Shown here: piece by piece, positions 11,230-23,078 of the stretch
How positions within the stretch are numbered: position 1 is the stretch's first letter
Layout of the letters: the number at the start of each line of letters is the position of its first letter
Assembly: GCA_020740775.1 (NCBI GenBank)
Contig: JAHEWK010000004.1
Coordinates: 62,001-126,000 of the forward strand
Direction of reading: 5' to 3'
Origin: Ilyonectria destructans
Taxonomy: Eukaryota; Ascomycota; Sordariomycetes; Hypocreales; Nectriaceae
DNA length: 64,000 nucleotides
Notes under the pieces: generated by a model
Databases searched by the model: none
Told to the model about the DNA's origin: nothing
The model's input: only the letters and a program-made list of their open reading frames with translations
Position numbers and translations under genes: made by a program

Positions 11230-12500
11230 TACAGAATTTTCAGAGTCCTACATACTAGCGGGTTGTACAGTAGGGCTGTAAAAGTTACGACACACCCCAA
11301 GTTAATCCAGTGTTACAGTACCTCCACTCCAGCTTAATCTCTTCCTACAGCTTAATTCCAGCTTTAATAACCTGCTATTTAGATTAGTTGTTTTTAGTAT
11401 CGTTAAGAGCTTAGGATATTGCTTGTAGATTCTTATTTTGAGTATTATCTGTCGATTTTCAATAAGGTTGAGATTCAGACTGTAGGGGAGCTAGTCTATA
11501 ATTTCAGTTCTTTTTTTGTCTTACTATTCTAACAGCTAGCTTATTATTGATTACACTAAAAAAGAGGCGAATTATAATACTTAAAGTAGCTATTTCTAGT
11601 GTTAATTTAAGGATGATATTACTGAAGATATTTAAATAGAACTTATAATATAATACTGCTATACTTAAATTGTAAATTACTATAAAGAAGAACTTTTAAA
11701 AAGTATCTATAATAGTTTAAAGCACTAAATAATATCTATTAAAAAGCTAGAGTGCTCTAATATATATGTCTAGAGGGAGAACTAAAAGCCTAATAGTAAA
11801 ATAAATAATACTAATAATCGAATTAATAATACAGATTATATACTCAGTCTATTTAAAAGTTAACAGTTTACTTAAATAGACTAAGGTTTCTATATATAAT
11901 ATTATATATAATAAGATAAATATTATATTAATTAAATAACAGTAAAGAGATAAATAGATATAAATTTATTATATTAAAAAATTTAAAAAGCTACTATACT
12001 TATTAAATAACTAATAATTGTTTAATAGCTAAGGCTTATCTATATCTTATCTATATTAATATAGCTTACCTAAGAGTACCTAAGGTATATCAAGCAGTAA
12101 GTAGCTTTATAGTTAGAGTAATTCAGTATATTAATATTACTATCCTTACTTTTATTCTCTCCACTTTAAATACCCCATATTGAAATATATATATATATCT
12201 CCCTTAGATTTAGTAAGTATATAATAAGCTCTAAAGCTAATAAAAGATCTTATTGAGTCTTATAAGAGCTAAAATAAACTGTATAAAGTAAGCACCAAAC
12301 TTCTGTATACCAGCCAGATGCAGTATGTTACATTTCTAGAGGATAAATTGTACAAATAGAAGGCGCCTAAAGGTGCTTAGCTGATAATAAAGGGTACCTC
12401 TATTCAGCGGATGGAATTTAACCTCGACGCTAGCAAATTAAATTTCAGGTTCGAGACATAGATTGGATATTCAAATCACACTCATAAGTGTACTCACGAC
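11230..12500. repeat. A+T-rich, RIP-like block downstream of the sugar transporter
   Basis: TA-dinucleotide-rich sequence with almost no open frames. It was probably a transposable element before RIP, but no terminal repeats or protein motifs remain readable. It ends shortly before the transporter stop codon at 12548. Confidence 0.55.
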
Positions 12501-12547
12501 ATTGACACCTAATATCCACTAAACTTAGTCTTTCAGCGAAGATAACC

Positions 12548-14353
12548 TCACGCCTCCTTATTAAGCTTCTCCTTGCCAGCCTCGACAGCTCGTTGGGTCA
12601 TAGTCGTAGTCTTGTGGAATCGCCAGGGCTTGATCTTTCTTTCGAAAAGTTCATCTAGCTCTGCGGAGGTACGGCTTATCAAACTTGTCAGTATCTATTA
12701 TATGAAATCTCGGCAACACGTTAAACTTACCCAGCAGTCTCGGGGATTATGAACCAGATGGCAACCGTAAATGGTAGGCCAATACCGGCGTAGAACCAGG
12801 CTGTCTTGAGGCCCCAGTTCCACTGGTTGGTGTTTACCATGTAGGGCGTTAAGACATTCATAATGACACCGACAACGCAGGTCATAGCGGCACCAAAGCC
12901 TGCAGTGTAAGGTCTGAGGCGTTGAGATGAGATTTCGCCAATAAATCCCCATCCCGTAGCTCCATTGGCAACTAGCCCAATCCCTGAGAAGTTGATTAGC
13001 TTTACGTCGATTGTTTCTGGACAGGTACTTACACCAAATGCAAGCAAACAGAATAAACAGGTAGTTGGTGGCATTCACTTTCGGAGTCACGCCGAGAATT
13101 CCCACCGCAATATTGCACACCCAGCAAATCGTGGTGCCGCCGCATGACAGAACTCGACGACCAAGCCGCTCCGCTGCGTACACGACGCAGAGTCCTGCAG
13201 CGAAACTAATGCTAGAGGTGATACAGGTTGCCTTGAAAGGGTCTTCGATGCCGCCTTGCTGGAAGAAATAGGAGCTATAGGTGGCGAAGAGGGTGAGGCC
13301 AATGAATTGCTGCGAGAGGAGGGTCCAAAGGGCAACGAGGGTTCGGTAGCCGTCGGTTCCCTTGAAGATGCTGTACCACTTCTCTGCTCGTTGCTCCGCG
13401 GCAGTAGCTAGCTCGTGGTCAATAGAAAGCGTAAGAACCTGAAGCTGCCTGTCCACATCGTAGTCTGGGACGTCGCAGTGCAGACGAGACAGAGTCTTCT
13501 TAGCCTGGTCAAACTTGCCTTTGCTCACAAGCCAGGTCGGAGACTCGGGGACCACGAGGTAAACAATGAGCATGATGCCCACCTGGGCCCACTGGGTGTA
13601 AATGGGGATCTTGTAGTTGGTGGCATTCGTCTCGGACAGAACCTGCAAGGCTACGGGGGCAAAGAAGCCTCCGAGCGACCACCAGAGGCTGTAGCACATC
13701 AAGAGGGCACCTCGGATGCGGGTTGGAGACACCTCGCTGATGTAAGTGGGGATGGTCGACTGCATGCATCCAACGCCGACACCGGCGAGAAGCTTGCCGA
13801 CGAGCCATAGCTCCCACCGCGTGGCGATGCTCTCGAACATGACGCTCAGGGCTATGACGAACCAGAAGCTGTACATGGCCACCTTGCGGCCGAACCGGTC
13901 AGAGACAAAGGGCAAGGTCGTCATGCCGATGATCTGGCCGACGGACATGATGGAGCCCCATGCGCTGAGAATGGGCGATGCAAGAGCAGGTGAGCCATCT
14001 GCACTGGTTTCAGTCGCGAATTGTTGGACGAAAGCAGGGTTGGCGATGATGTTTCCGTTGATACTGTTCAAGTGCACACGTTAGCAGTGTCGAAGAAGGC
14101 ATTGACCGGCATTGCAAGGAGCATACCCAATTTGGTAACCATCCGTAGCGGCACTGAAGCACATGGCGAAGCAGGTGAGCGAATTCACCTTGAACTTCTT
14201 GGCCGTCTCCCAGAGCCCCAGCGTCTCGTATCCAGTGAGGCACTGGCCGCTGGCTGCGGCCTCATCATAAACGTCGTCCGAGGCGCTTTTCGCATTGGCC
14301 AAGTCGCGGTGCTCGGTTTGCGGCTCTTGCTTGTCTGTCACTGTCTCCTGCAT
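12548..14353 (-). CDS. MFS sugar transporter (hexose/disaccharide type), candidate rhamnoside transporter
   Basis: Four exons: 14353-14127, 14063-13033, 12983-12731 and 12674-12548. Introns of 63, 49 and 56 nt have GTATGC/GTAAGT/GTAAGT donors. The sum is 546 codons, giving 545 residues, normal for fungal sugar porters. Landmarks are ATDGYQIG in TM1, SDRFGRKVAMYS and AERLGRRVLS (the two RxGRR loops), PTYISEVSPTRIRGALL and VPESPTWLVSKGK after TM6, QQFIGLTLF in TM7, and PETAGRTSAELDELFE at the C-terminus. ATG 14353 was chosen over one at 14464 because a TATA box lies between them. It is divergent from a GH78 rhamnosidase, so uptake of rhamnose or rhamnosides is inferred. Quinate or alpha-glucoside transport cannot be excluded. 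Confidence 0.9.
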
Positions 14354-14430
14354 AATGGTGGTAGCGGTTGGTAGAGTGGTGCTGAGTTGAGGTGAGGATG
14401 TGCCGTGGTGACAATTGGAAGGCGATGATG

Positions 14431-14438
14431 TATATATA
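14431..14438 (-). promoter_or_regulatory. TATA box of the sugar transporter
   Basis: TATATATA lies 78 bp upstream of the chosen ATG at 14353. An in-frame ATG at 14464 lies upstream of this box, which favours the shorter protein. Confidence 0.55.
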
Positions 14439-14595
14439 GCTGTGTATGGACCGAGGTTACTCACTGGCGATACCTTCGGTGTAAGTCAAGGCGAGACCAT
14501 ACACGTTCAATTGGCCGATCGACGAAGCTTGCGAACCCTACATTTCGAGGGAAAAATTGACCCCAGCAACTTCCCCAGGTCCGTCCCAGCTGGTA

Positions 14596-14637
14596 TGCGC
14601 CTAAACCGTACTCTCCCCGCAATCCGATAAACGTGGA
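14596..14637 (+). promoter_or_regulatory. Promoter element shared with the Zn2Cys6 regulator gene
   Basis: This 42-bp stretch begins TGCGCCT and ends AATCCGATAAACGTGGA. It aligns over its length with the first 48-bp repeat at 18001-18048, which begins TGCACCT and has AATCCGGCTAAACGTGGA. It lies 243 bp upstream of the transporter ATG and 412 bp upstream of the rhamnosidase ATG. Sharing between the divergent promoter and the regulator's own promoter suggests a binding site of that regulator. Confidence 0.55.
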
Positions 14638-14695
14638 GACGAATCGTGAGCCTGGATTCGTCCCACTAACAACCACTTAGCGACACTCCACTCGA

Positions 14696-14710
14696 CTCGG
14701 CTGACCCGAG
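14696..14710. promoter_or_regulatory. CGG-N5-CCG inverted triplets, typical Zn2Cys6 binding site
   Basis: CTCGGCTGACCCGAG holds the everted/inverted triplets CGG and CCG spaced by CTGAC. Nearby, ACTCGACTCGG occurs twice (14690-14700 and 14728-14738). A site of this form in the divergent transporter/rhamnosidase promoter fits control by a Zn2Cys6 protein. Confidence 0.4.
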
Positions 14711-15048
14711 ATTCCAGACGCAACATGACTCGACTCGGAAGACCGCGTTATCCAAAGCCGAGGTGGAGCTTGCTATTCATGAACTCGTGCGTCCTCATCC
14801 GATGTCTGAGGCCAGTCTGTGGGTTGATTGTCGATGATGGGTTACCCACCTTGCGAAGATTGGAGACTGGTCTACAGAGGTCACTTCTCGGCGGCCGTTC
14901 TCCCGAGCATGTCACCATGATGATTATCTCCCAGTTGTGATTCAACCATATTTCTTCGTCTTTCATCTATGCGGCTAGTGTACCTAATTTCCAGTCCCTT
15001 GTACTCTGCTTTCGACAGTGCTTCAATCATTCACCTACATCCTACACT

Positions 15049-17756
15049 ATGGCTACCACCGTTGTCGACGTCAGATTCGAACACTACCAACCCATCAACG
15101 CCTTGGGGGTAAATGAAACAAATCCAAGGATCTCGTGGCACTTCGAGAACGCCCCTCTCGACTTTGGTCAGGAAGAATATCAGCTAGAGCTGAAACAACT
15201 CACCAACCATGGCTTCACCGAGTTGGGCTCTGTTAGCGTGGTTGCCTCGGACTCCCAGCTCGTGCCCTTGCCGTACGGCAAGGCCCTTGAGTCTCGGAAA
15301 CGATACTCGGTTGCGGTGAGAGCTCGTGGAAAGGGCCTATCAGGCTTTACACCATGGAGTGAGCCATCAATACTGGAAGTTGGCCTCCTCTCGCGCGACG
15401 ATTGGAGCAGCCAGCTCATTTCAGCGCCCTGGGCAGAGTCCAAGGAGGAGCCTCAACCGGAAGACCTGTTCCGCAAGGAGTTCGATGCGAAAAAGGACAT
15501 GTCATCTGCAAGACTCTACATCTCGGCTCACGGCGTATACGAAGCCGAGATCAACGGCCAAAAAGTGGGAGACCATTTCCTCGCCCCAGGCTGGACCTCG
15601 TACGCCGGAAGGCTTCAGTACCAGACCTACGACGTGACCAAACACATTTCGCAGCGCAACTGCCTGGGCATCCGAGTTGCCGAGGGCTGGTTTAACGGAC
15701 GTTTCGGCTTCGAGGGCGGACGCCGCAACATCTGGGGCGTCAGGAATGCTGCCTTTGCTCAGCTGGAAATAACCTACCGCGACGGCTCCTCGCAGATTAT
15801 CTGCACCGACGATTCCTGGCTTGTGACTCAAGGCCCGATCCGGCTTGCAGAGCTGTACAATGGAGAAAAGTACGACGCAACCATGGAGGTCGATGGCTGG
15901 TCGAGCCCTGGAACCGATACTCAGCAGTGGCGCAGCGTCAATGTTGAAGCCCTCTCGGATAGTGTAGAGCTCACCTCCGGCTTTGCGGAACCTGTTCGAC
16001 GTCTAGAGACCATCCGTCCCGTTGAGCAGATGCAGTCTCCATCAGGAAAGCTCATCCTGGATTTCGGACAAAACCTCGTGGGATACGTCAGGCTCAAGCA
16101 GCTATCGGGACCGAAAGGGCACCGTGTGACACTGTCGCACGCCGAAGTGCTCGAAAAAGACGAGCTTTGCACCCGTACCCTTCGCATCTGCGACGCCCAG
16201 GATGTTTACACTCTCAAGGGAGATGAAGCAGGCGAGTCCTTTGAACCCCGGTTTACGTTTCATGGCTTTCGGTATTTGCAAGTCGACAACTGGCCGCAAC
16301 CCGAGCCCAGTCTGCTCGATTCCGTCGAAGCTGTCGTATGCAACTCCGACATGGAGCCAGCAGGGTCATTTGAGTGTTCGAACCCAATGCTGAACCAGCT
16401 CTTTCGCAACGTTCAGTGGGGGATGAGGGGAAACTTCTTCCACGTCCCGACCGACTGCCCTCAGCGCGATGAGCGTCTTGGGTACTCGGGAGACTTGGCT
16501 CTGTTTGCGCCCACTGCCGTGATGCTGTACAAGTGTTTCCCGTTTCTCAAAAACTGGCTGGTGGATGTGGCATTCGATCAGCACGTTCTCGGCGGCACGC
16601 CTCCCATTGTCTCCCCCAATGCGTTGCTAGGAGACCCCGTATGGGGAAAGGTGATGCCCATTGCCATTTGGCATGATGTTGTCATTCTCGCGCCGTGGGT
16701 CTTGTGGCAAGAGACAGGCGACGTGGATATTCTCGAGCGTCAGTATGCTTCTATGGCGACTTGGATACGCAAGATTCCCAGGAATGAGACTGGCCACATT
16801 CACTTGTGGGACATGTCGAGCTTCCAGCTCGCGGTATGTACATCGACTTTCCACTTGACCCGGCAAAATGTCCTGACCTTTGGCACTAGGATTGGCTGGA
16901 CCCTAATGCACCGCCTGAAACCCCTCAAAAGGCATTGACAGATGCCGTATTGGTGGCCAACGCATTCCTGATCCGTTGTCTCGACATTATGGTCCAAGTT
17001 GCCCAGATTCTCGGGCGCGGAACAGACCAACGGTATTACCAAGAGCAACTAGATGCTGCACGATGCGAATTCTCGGATGAATACGTATCCCCGAGTGGAA
17101 GAATTGTATCCGACAGCCAGACGGCGTATTCGTTGGCCATCTGCTTCGAGCTGCTCACCCCATGCCAAAGAGTCCACGCAGGAGCCCGCCTCGCCGAAAT
17201 AGTGTCCAAGAACTCGTTCAATATCGGCACAGGCTTCGCTGGAACACCTTTCGTGTGCGAGGCGCTCGCCCAAACCGGCCACAGCGACGTGGCGTACAAG
17301 ATGCTGCTGAACGAGGAGTGCCCTTCGTGGCTGTACCCGGTGACGATGGGCGCGACGACCATCTGGGAGCGGTGGGACAGCATGCGGCCCGACGGGTCGA
17401 TTAATCCCGGTGAAATGACCTCGTTCAATCATTATGCCTTTGGCGCCGTGGCCGCCTTCATGTTCGAGCGACTCGTAGGCTTGCGGTCTGCTGCGCCCGG
17501 GTGGAAGAGGTCGCAGATGAGGCCCGATATTGGGGCAAGCTTTACCTGGGCCAAGGCAGAGCACGCGACGCCGTACGGCAAGGTGTCTGGGTGTTGGTCG
17601 TTGACTGAGGAACAAGGAGGCATTTCCAAACTGAAAGTCGATGTTGTTGTTCCACCAACAACTGAGATGGAGATCGTCCTCCCTGGCTCTGATGGCAATA
17701 GTGTCAAGGTTGTAGGCGCTGGTAGTTGGTCTTTTGAGATTCCGTATAACAAGTAG
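15049..17756 (+). CDS. Alpha-L-rhamnosidase, glycoside hydrolase family 78
   Basis: Two exons (15049-16833 and 16890-17756) with a 56-nt intron, donor GTATGT. The product has 883 residues. It hydrolyses terminal alpha-L-rhamnose from rhamnosides such as flavonoid glycosides or pectin side chains. The N-terminal region (1-130) is fibronectin-III-like, followed by a carbohydrate-binding segment (ISAHGVYEAEINGQKVGDHF) and a beta domain (LILDFGQNLVGYVRL). The (alpha/alpha)6 catalytic domain carries the GH78 motif DCPQRDERLGYSGD and the acid motif TTIWERWDSM near residue 760. No signal peptide is visible (start MATTVVDVRFEHYQP), so the enzyme is likely intracellular and acts on imported oligosaccharides. 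This matches the divergent transporter. No disruption is seen. Confidence 0.93.
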
Positions 17757-18000
17757 TTGAGTAGCATGTATTGCACTTACTGGACCTTGAGAATGCCATC
17801 GTGATCATTGTTACATAGGTACCCAAAAGCCCACTCGGCAGTTGATGAAGTCATACATGTAGAATCGGCCATGCTACCCTGCTACTCCGGGTCTCCTTGG
17901 ATCTTCATTCCACCACTCGCCAGCACATTGTAGAATATCCTGTTAATTTCACAGCCACACCTGACTGTCACGATGAGCTTGTTCATGACTACCCACTTAA

Positions 18001-18144
18001 TGCACCTCGCAAGAGTCTTCCGAATCCGGCTAAACGTGGATGAAGACATGCACATCGCAAGCCAGGCCTGAATCCGGTTGGGCCAAGACTAAAATCTGCA
18101 CGTCGCAAACAAGGATTTAATCGGGTTAGCCAATCCACAAGGGC
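18001..18144. repeat. Three 48-bp tandem repeats in the regulator promoter
   Basis: Units at 18001-18048, 18049-18096 and 18097-18144 each start TGCACNTCGCAA and carry AATCCGG or AATCGGG at the same offset. They diverge in between. The array ends 82 bp before the ATG at 18227. Unit 1 matches the element in the transporter/rhamnosidase promoter. Conservation of the two sub-motifs within diverged units suggests selection on binding sites. Confidence 0.75.
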
Positions 18145-18226
18145 TTGCTAGTTGATCCCGCTGGCCATTATTCTCCAGCGCCCCGCTCTCAACCTCTCCT
18201 AAACCACGACGACGAATACCAGCAAG

Positions 18227-19890
18227 ATGGTCTACCCCGGAAAAAGGAGCACTGGCTGCATGAGGTGCCGTAAGCGGAAGGTCAAGGTACGTAGCAGGCT
18301 CTCCCTGTCCGACATGTCTCACGGTTGCCCAGTGTGACGAGGGCCGGCCGACCTGTGAGCGCTGCGAGAAGTACGGCCGCGAATGTCCAGGCTATGACAA
18401 TCGCCTCATCATCCGGTTCGAGAACCAGCATCGCAGTCCCAATATTATCCCAGATTCTAGGAAGAATCAAAACCGCCTTCCGAGTGGAGGCCCCTCGGCT
18501 CTCGACGAAGCTGGCCTTTCTCCTGCCATTTCGTCACCCGCCGCATCCAGCGCAGCGACATCTACTTGGTCCCTTGAACCTCCTTGGGAGGACGTGGCTG
18601 TTGCCCATTTCTTCGACCAACACGTCATAGAGCCCAGATTGGGTTCCCTAGGGCATCTCGAATTCCTCCCCGGCCTGTACCTCAATTCGCCAGCCGATTC
18701 ATGTCTGAGAACATCACTCAACGCTGTGGCTAATTTGTCACTGTACTATTCTTCTAAATCCCCCCCGCTCCAACTCAACGCGCGTCGACTTCATCACGAA
18801 GCCTTGCTCTCTATGAATTCGACGTTACAGAACCCAGACGAAAGTTCGCTAGATGATACTCTGGCGGCTGCGATGCTCCTCAGTCTCTTCGAGGTGTGCC
18901 CTTAGCCCTTTCTTTCGCTTGTTTTTAAAAACTGATTCGTTATGCAGGATATTGATGGAGCCAGGCCAGGAGTTAGCAACTCCCACATCTCGGGAATGGT
19001 GTCACTGATACAACTTAGAGAGAAGATTGGGCCCCCTGCTGACCCAAACAGGTCGCTCTATGGGTGGGCGTACACTCAAATCGTCAGTCTTGGGTATTTC
19101 CCGAGAGAAGCGTCAAAAGCTAATAAATGAGTAGCTCGTCCATTCCATCATAGATCAATACATACACCTAAACGCTAGGTGGGTTCCACTCTGCGGGATA
19201 GCAGAAGAAGACTATCTTACCCAGCTCAGTGGCATGAGCTCACGGGTGGTGCGATTTTGTTACGCGGTCAAAGATACCTGCGCCGCAATTAACCAGCCAA
19301 ACCGGGACGCAGGCAGTGAGTTGGCCAAGGTATCGCTGCTCGCAATCCTACACGACGTCATTATGATTCAAAGCAACCTTGACGCCTTGACGCATTCCGT
19401 ACCCGAAAGCTTGAAACCTCGACAGCTCAGTGGCATCGATGATATTCGAGTCTACTCTTCCAGATGGACCGCGTGCTTTTGGTCCCTGCAATACTACAGT
19501 CTTGTTTTATTCTACACTCAAGTTGCCGTTTGCTGCAAGAAACTTCTCACCTTTGATCTGTCCGACGACCGCTCAGGAAAGCAAATGGCAAATGCCACGC
19601 TCACCATGGCGGAAAACAATGTTGAAAGCTTGCTGCATAGCATATCTTCCAATATCCCATTTGCCCTTGGGGAAATCGACGGTGACGGCAACAAGCAAGC
19701 TGTGCCAGAGTATAAATCGGGCTGTGGATATTTGCTCATCTGGCCGTTGTCATTGTTAGGCCGGTGCGTTTACTCGACAGCTAAGCAGAAGATGATTGCA
19801 GACAAGGCTTTGAGGGTCGTCGGGTCGTCAATGGGGATCCGGTTGGCGGATTGGGTTGCAAAAAGGCCACATCCCTTTGCCTTGTTTTGA
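18227..19890 (+). CDS. Zn2Cys6 transcription factor, candidate local regulator of rhamnoside use
   Basis: Four exons (18227-18286, 18333-18893, 18948-19082, 19135-19890) with introns of 46, 54 and 52 nt give 503 residues. Residues 9-37 form the binuclear zinc cluster [32 protein letters not shown] (six cysteines, read across intron 1, the usual place for an intron in this family). The rest is a helical middle-homology-type region (EDVAVAHFFDQHV.., ..LDDTLAAAMLLSLFE..). The third donor is GTCAGT, which is weak. The gene follows the rhamnosidase in the same direction, and its promoter repeats resemble an element between transporter and rhamnosidase. Regulation of those genes is inferred. Confidence 0.88.
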
Positions 19891-21200
19891 AGGGTATGGG
19901 AAACAATTTGCAGCGGCTTGAGTCGCCCTGCGGAAATACAGCCCGCTTGCTGAAATTAGAGGGCTAATGGCCTTACTATCCAGTGATTACGGTTTTATAA
20001 TTATATGGCATCTCGAGCTGTGTTGCCTTGCCACACAACCTTTGGTTCTATTCAACTTCAACACAACTGTCCAGTCTCCGTCATTTAAGAGACTTCCAGC
20101 AATCAGTCTAGTCATTTGGTAGCCAAGAACGACGGCGAAGCTTGATTGAAAGCTAGCATTACAAAATGAGAGGCGCGTGGATTCGTTCAAGAGTCTCCTT
20201 TCTCCGCTTCAGTGCGGTGTTTCAGGCCTATCAGTCTGGAAGACCTCCTTTCATGTATCAACGAGCGACGTCTGTAAATAATCCCTCCAGCAACTGAAAA
20301 TCACGTTAGCCTATCAAGACTTGATGGTAATTAAATCTAACCCTCACCAGCCCTGTAATAAAGTGAAAGAACAGTCCAGGGGGGAATCCACCAGCGGAAT
20401 ATATTCCTAAACTCCTCCGCCTTCACGTACCTCTGCGTCTAGGAAATCTCCCCTCTCGATTTCAACCTCAAACCTGTAGGCTTGCACATAACTCCGAGCA
20501 CGAATTCACCTGCCCCGCTTTCAGTTATCTCCAGCAGCACCTCAGCTGCAGTTCCTATCAAAAGGTTACCAATGCACCCATAGTTCTCGGTTGCAGTAAT
20601 GAATATGTACCCGACGATAAATTGCAGTTTGCTTTCTTTGCTAAAGTAGCTCGGGCCGTGCAATTCCTACAAGGTGGGACCGTATACCTGTTTAACCTGA
20701 CGGAAGAGCTTGAGTGCCTACCGGTGTATAAGCAGATATAGGAATGCAAACTCGAGGACTTCCACTCCCAGGGCCAAAGTGAGAGAGGTAATCAGTTCAG
20801 CTAGGGAAAATTGCACACTCTCAGCTATCTTTCTCCTCTGTCTTATCTGATACTGCTTTTTCCACTCAGCTGAGTTTTTATTCTGAGCAAGTAAAAGAGG
20901 GCTATCTATATACCTCTTACTTAGAAATTTACTGAGTGAAAGTATCTAGTTAATATACAGAAAATATAAGTTAACTTAGTTTGAGTATTTTAAGTATCAT
21001 TTTATAAATATATATAATACTAGTTGACCTTTAAATGGACTGGGTATATGGTCTGTATTGTTGATACTATTGTTGGTGTTTTTTTTTGCTGTTGAGCTTC
21101 TAGTCCCCCCTCTGGGTATGTGTGTACTAGGGCACCCTGACCTCTTGATAATACTAGAGTAATGCTTTTAATATTATATAATTTAATATAAGAAATTAAC
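19891..21200. other. Intergenic, partly A+T-rich, no supported gene
   Basis: Normal composition to about 20850, then A+T-rich with poly-T runs (around 21070). A 74-codon minus frame at 20439-20663 and overlapping small frames have no recognisable domain. No RNA gene was found. Confidence 0.5.
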
Positions 21201-22969
21201 TTTTACTGTATTAACACCTATTATCAGAATAGCTATAATATTCTATTTTAAAGAGGCAGCTTTTACTTTTTCCCATTCGTTGGATATAGCGGGAGGTCTT
21301 GGGGGTACTGACATCCGGGTCGAATTCGCACCTTAATGCTGACTCGACTGCCGAGGCTTTATTAGCCAATTCTTCTGGATCTGGCTGAGTTACTAGATGC
21401 CACAAGGCTTTAGCTCTACTGATAGGCGGATTCCCAATCGTTCGGAATGCTGCAGTATCAGTCTTCTCGGTGAACGCAGACCTGCAAGCAGTAGGGTAGC
21501 GTCGTAGAAGGCGAACCTTTTCTATAGGTGCTAAGTCGACTAGTGAATTCAGATTTTCAAGCTCTTTTCTATACTATGGCTCAATAATGTTAACAGTACC
21601 TTTATATAGAGGCTGTAGCCCGTAGGAACCATAGGCTATGAGGTATCAACAATAGACATTGTTAAGGAAACCTATAGCCATCCATTCGCCCTAACCTTGC
21701 AGTTAGAATCGCGACGTGGGCAAGGATTAGATTATTTCTTACTGGTGTGTGACTTCCGTGACTATCAAAAATAAGAGGCCTTGCGTCTGCCGGGTCCGCT
21801 GGTTTGATCTGGGGTAAATATACGTCTTCGAGCCAACTCTGACTAACATGGTCATCGGCCTAACCATTGGGACTGGTAATCACAAACCAGTTGTCTGCAA
21901 AGCTTTTTACTTGATCGTTAAACCACTGGGTTGCAATTACTTGCCTTTGAATATGATCGCAGGTTGAGGAGCTTGCCAGTGGCTGTCACCGCTTTGATAA
22001 ACGGGGTCCATGTTCGGCTTTGGGAGTTCTGATGACGGCCTTTTTTTAGGCTGTGAACTCCCAACTCTCCAACCCTGGGCTTGAATAAACATGATTCAAA
22101 ATCTTAAAGAGAACCTTATACTCATAGAATCCAGCCACAATGCCGCCCTCATCTACATTGGCAATATTCTCTGCCTTGATCCACTCATATTCGTTCTCCT
22201 GAATGTCAAAGTATCAGTTAACAGCCTTTGCAGCGAATGACTCAGATCTGACGCTTCTTTGCCTTCTATCTACCTTGCTTTTTATCTCTGAGTGCCTCTT
22301 GATGAACTTCCCGAGGCAATTTTCCCCCAGAGGTCGGGTGTCCCCAACATGGTGGAGGAGGGCTCGAATGCATGCATTCACGTGGCTGTGGGTGGGAGGG
22401 TGGCACAGTTTCTCTTGACGAAGAACCCATTGGACTAATTGGTCCTCTTGAGAATCATAAAGCCTCTGAGAAGGCTAGGTTTGGTCTGCCTGGCAGCCTC
22501 GTCCGTTGAATCTAGCGGAGAGGGTGGACTTGGGAATGCCATACATCTGGGCAATCTTACTCAACGAAATGCCCTCACCAGCGTACGCAAATAGCACATT
22601 GGTGACGCCTTCTTCGGTATCACACCTCCTCAGTATTTGAACGAGACTGGGAAGTGGGAACCTTGGGTTTTGTTTACTTAGTTCGGCGAGGAGTTCATTG
22701 GTCACTTCTTCAACACCACGCAGTCGCGTAGGAAATCCTCGCGAATATAGGTCAAGAATGAACTGAAAAATGATTTGTTCCTCTAGATCAGATAGCTTGT
22801 GTGGTTTCGGGATGGTATTGCGTCGAGAAAGAATACGTTTCTGTTGGCGACGTAGCCTATGCTCGTTGATTTCATAGTTTATTACGGCGCGTCGGACATT
22901 TAGTTTTGGGTTATTTTAAAGGGCAAGAAGGGCAATAAGGGTTCTTGACTCGATATTTGATTGTGACAT
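21200..22969 (-). pseudogene. Decayed pogo/Fot-type DDE transposase with doubled N-terminal modules
   Basis: Reading on the minus strand from ATG 22969, a first psq-like helix-turn-helix (NNPKLNVRRAVINYEI) and CENPB-like HTH (KLSDLEEQIIFQFILDL) are followed by a second psq-type HTH (GISLSKIAQMYGIPKSTLS) and a second CENPB-like segment. Further on are remnants of the DDE catalytic domain (IANVDEGGIVAGFYE near 22130; ARPLIFDSHGSHTP near 21770) and a C-terminal region down to about 21210. Stops are frequent and several are CAA to TAA (for example after LIALLAL). It cannot be translated as one protein. The element ends were not identified. Confidence 0.7.
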
Positions 22970-23078
22970 GCTTGGCAGTGAAGATTTGATTTATGAAGTG
23001 AAAAGTTAGGTGTTGGAGGGAAAAGTAATATTTACTCTAACTTAACTAACTTATGTTAGTTTTTAAAACAATTCTGAT

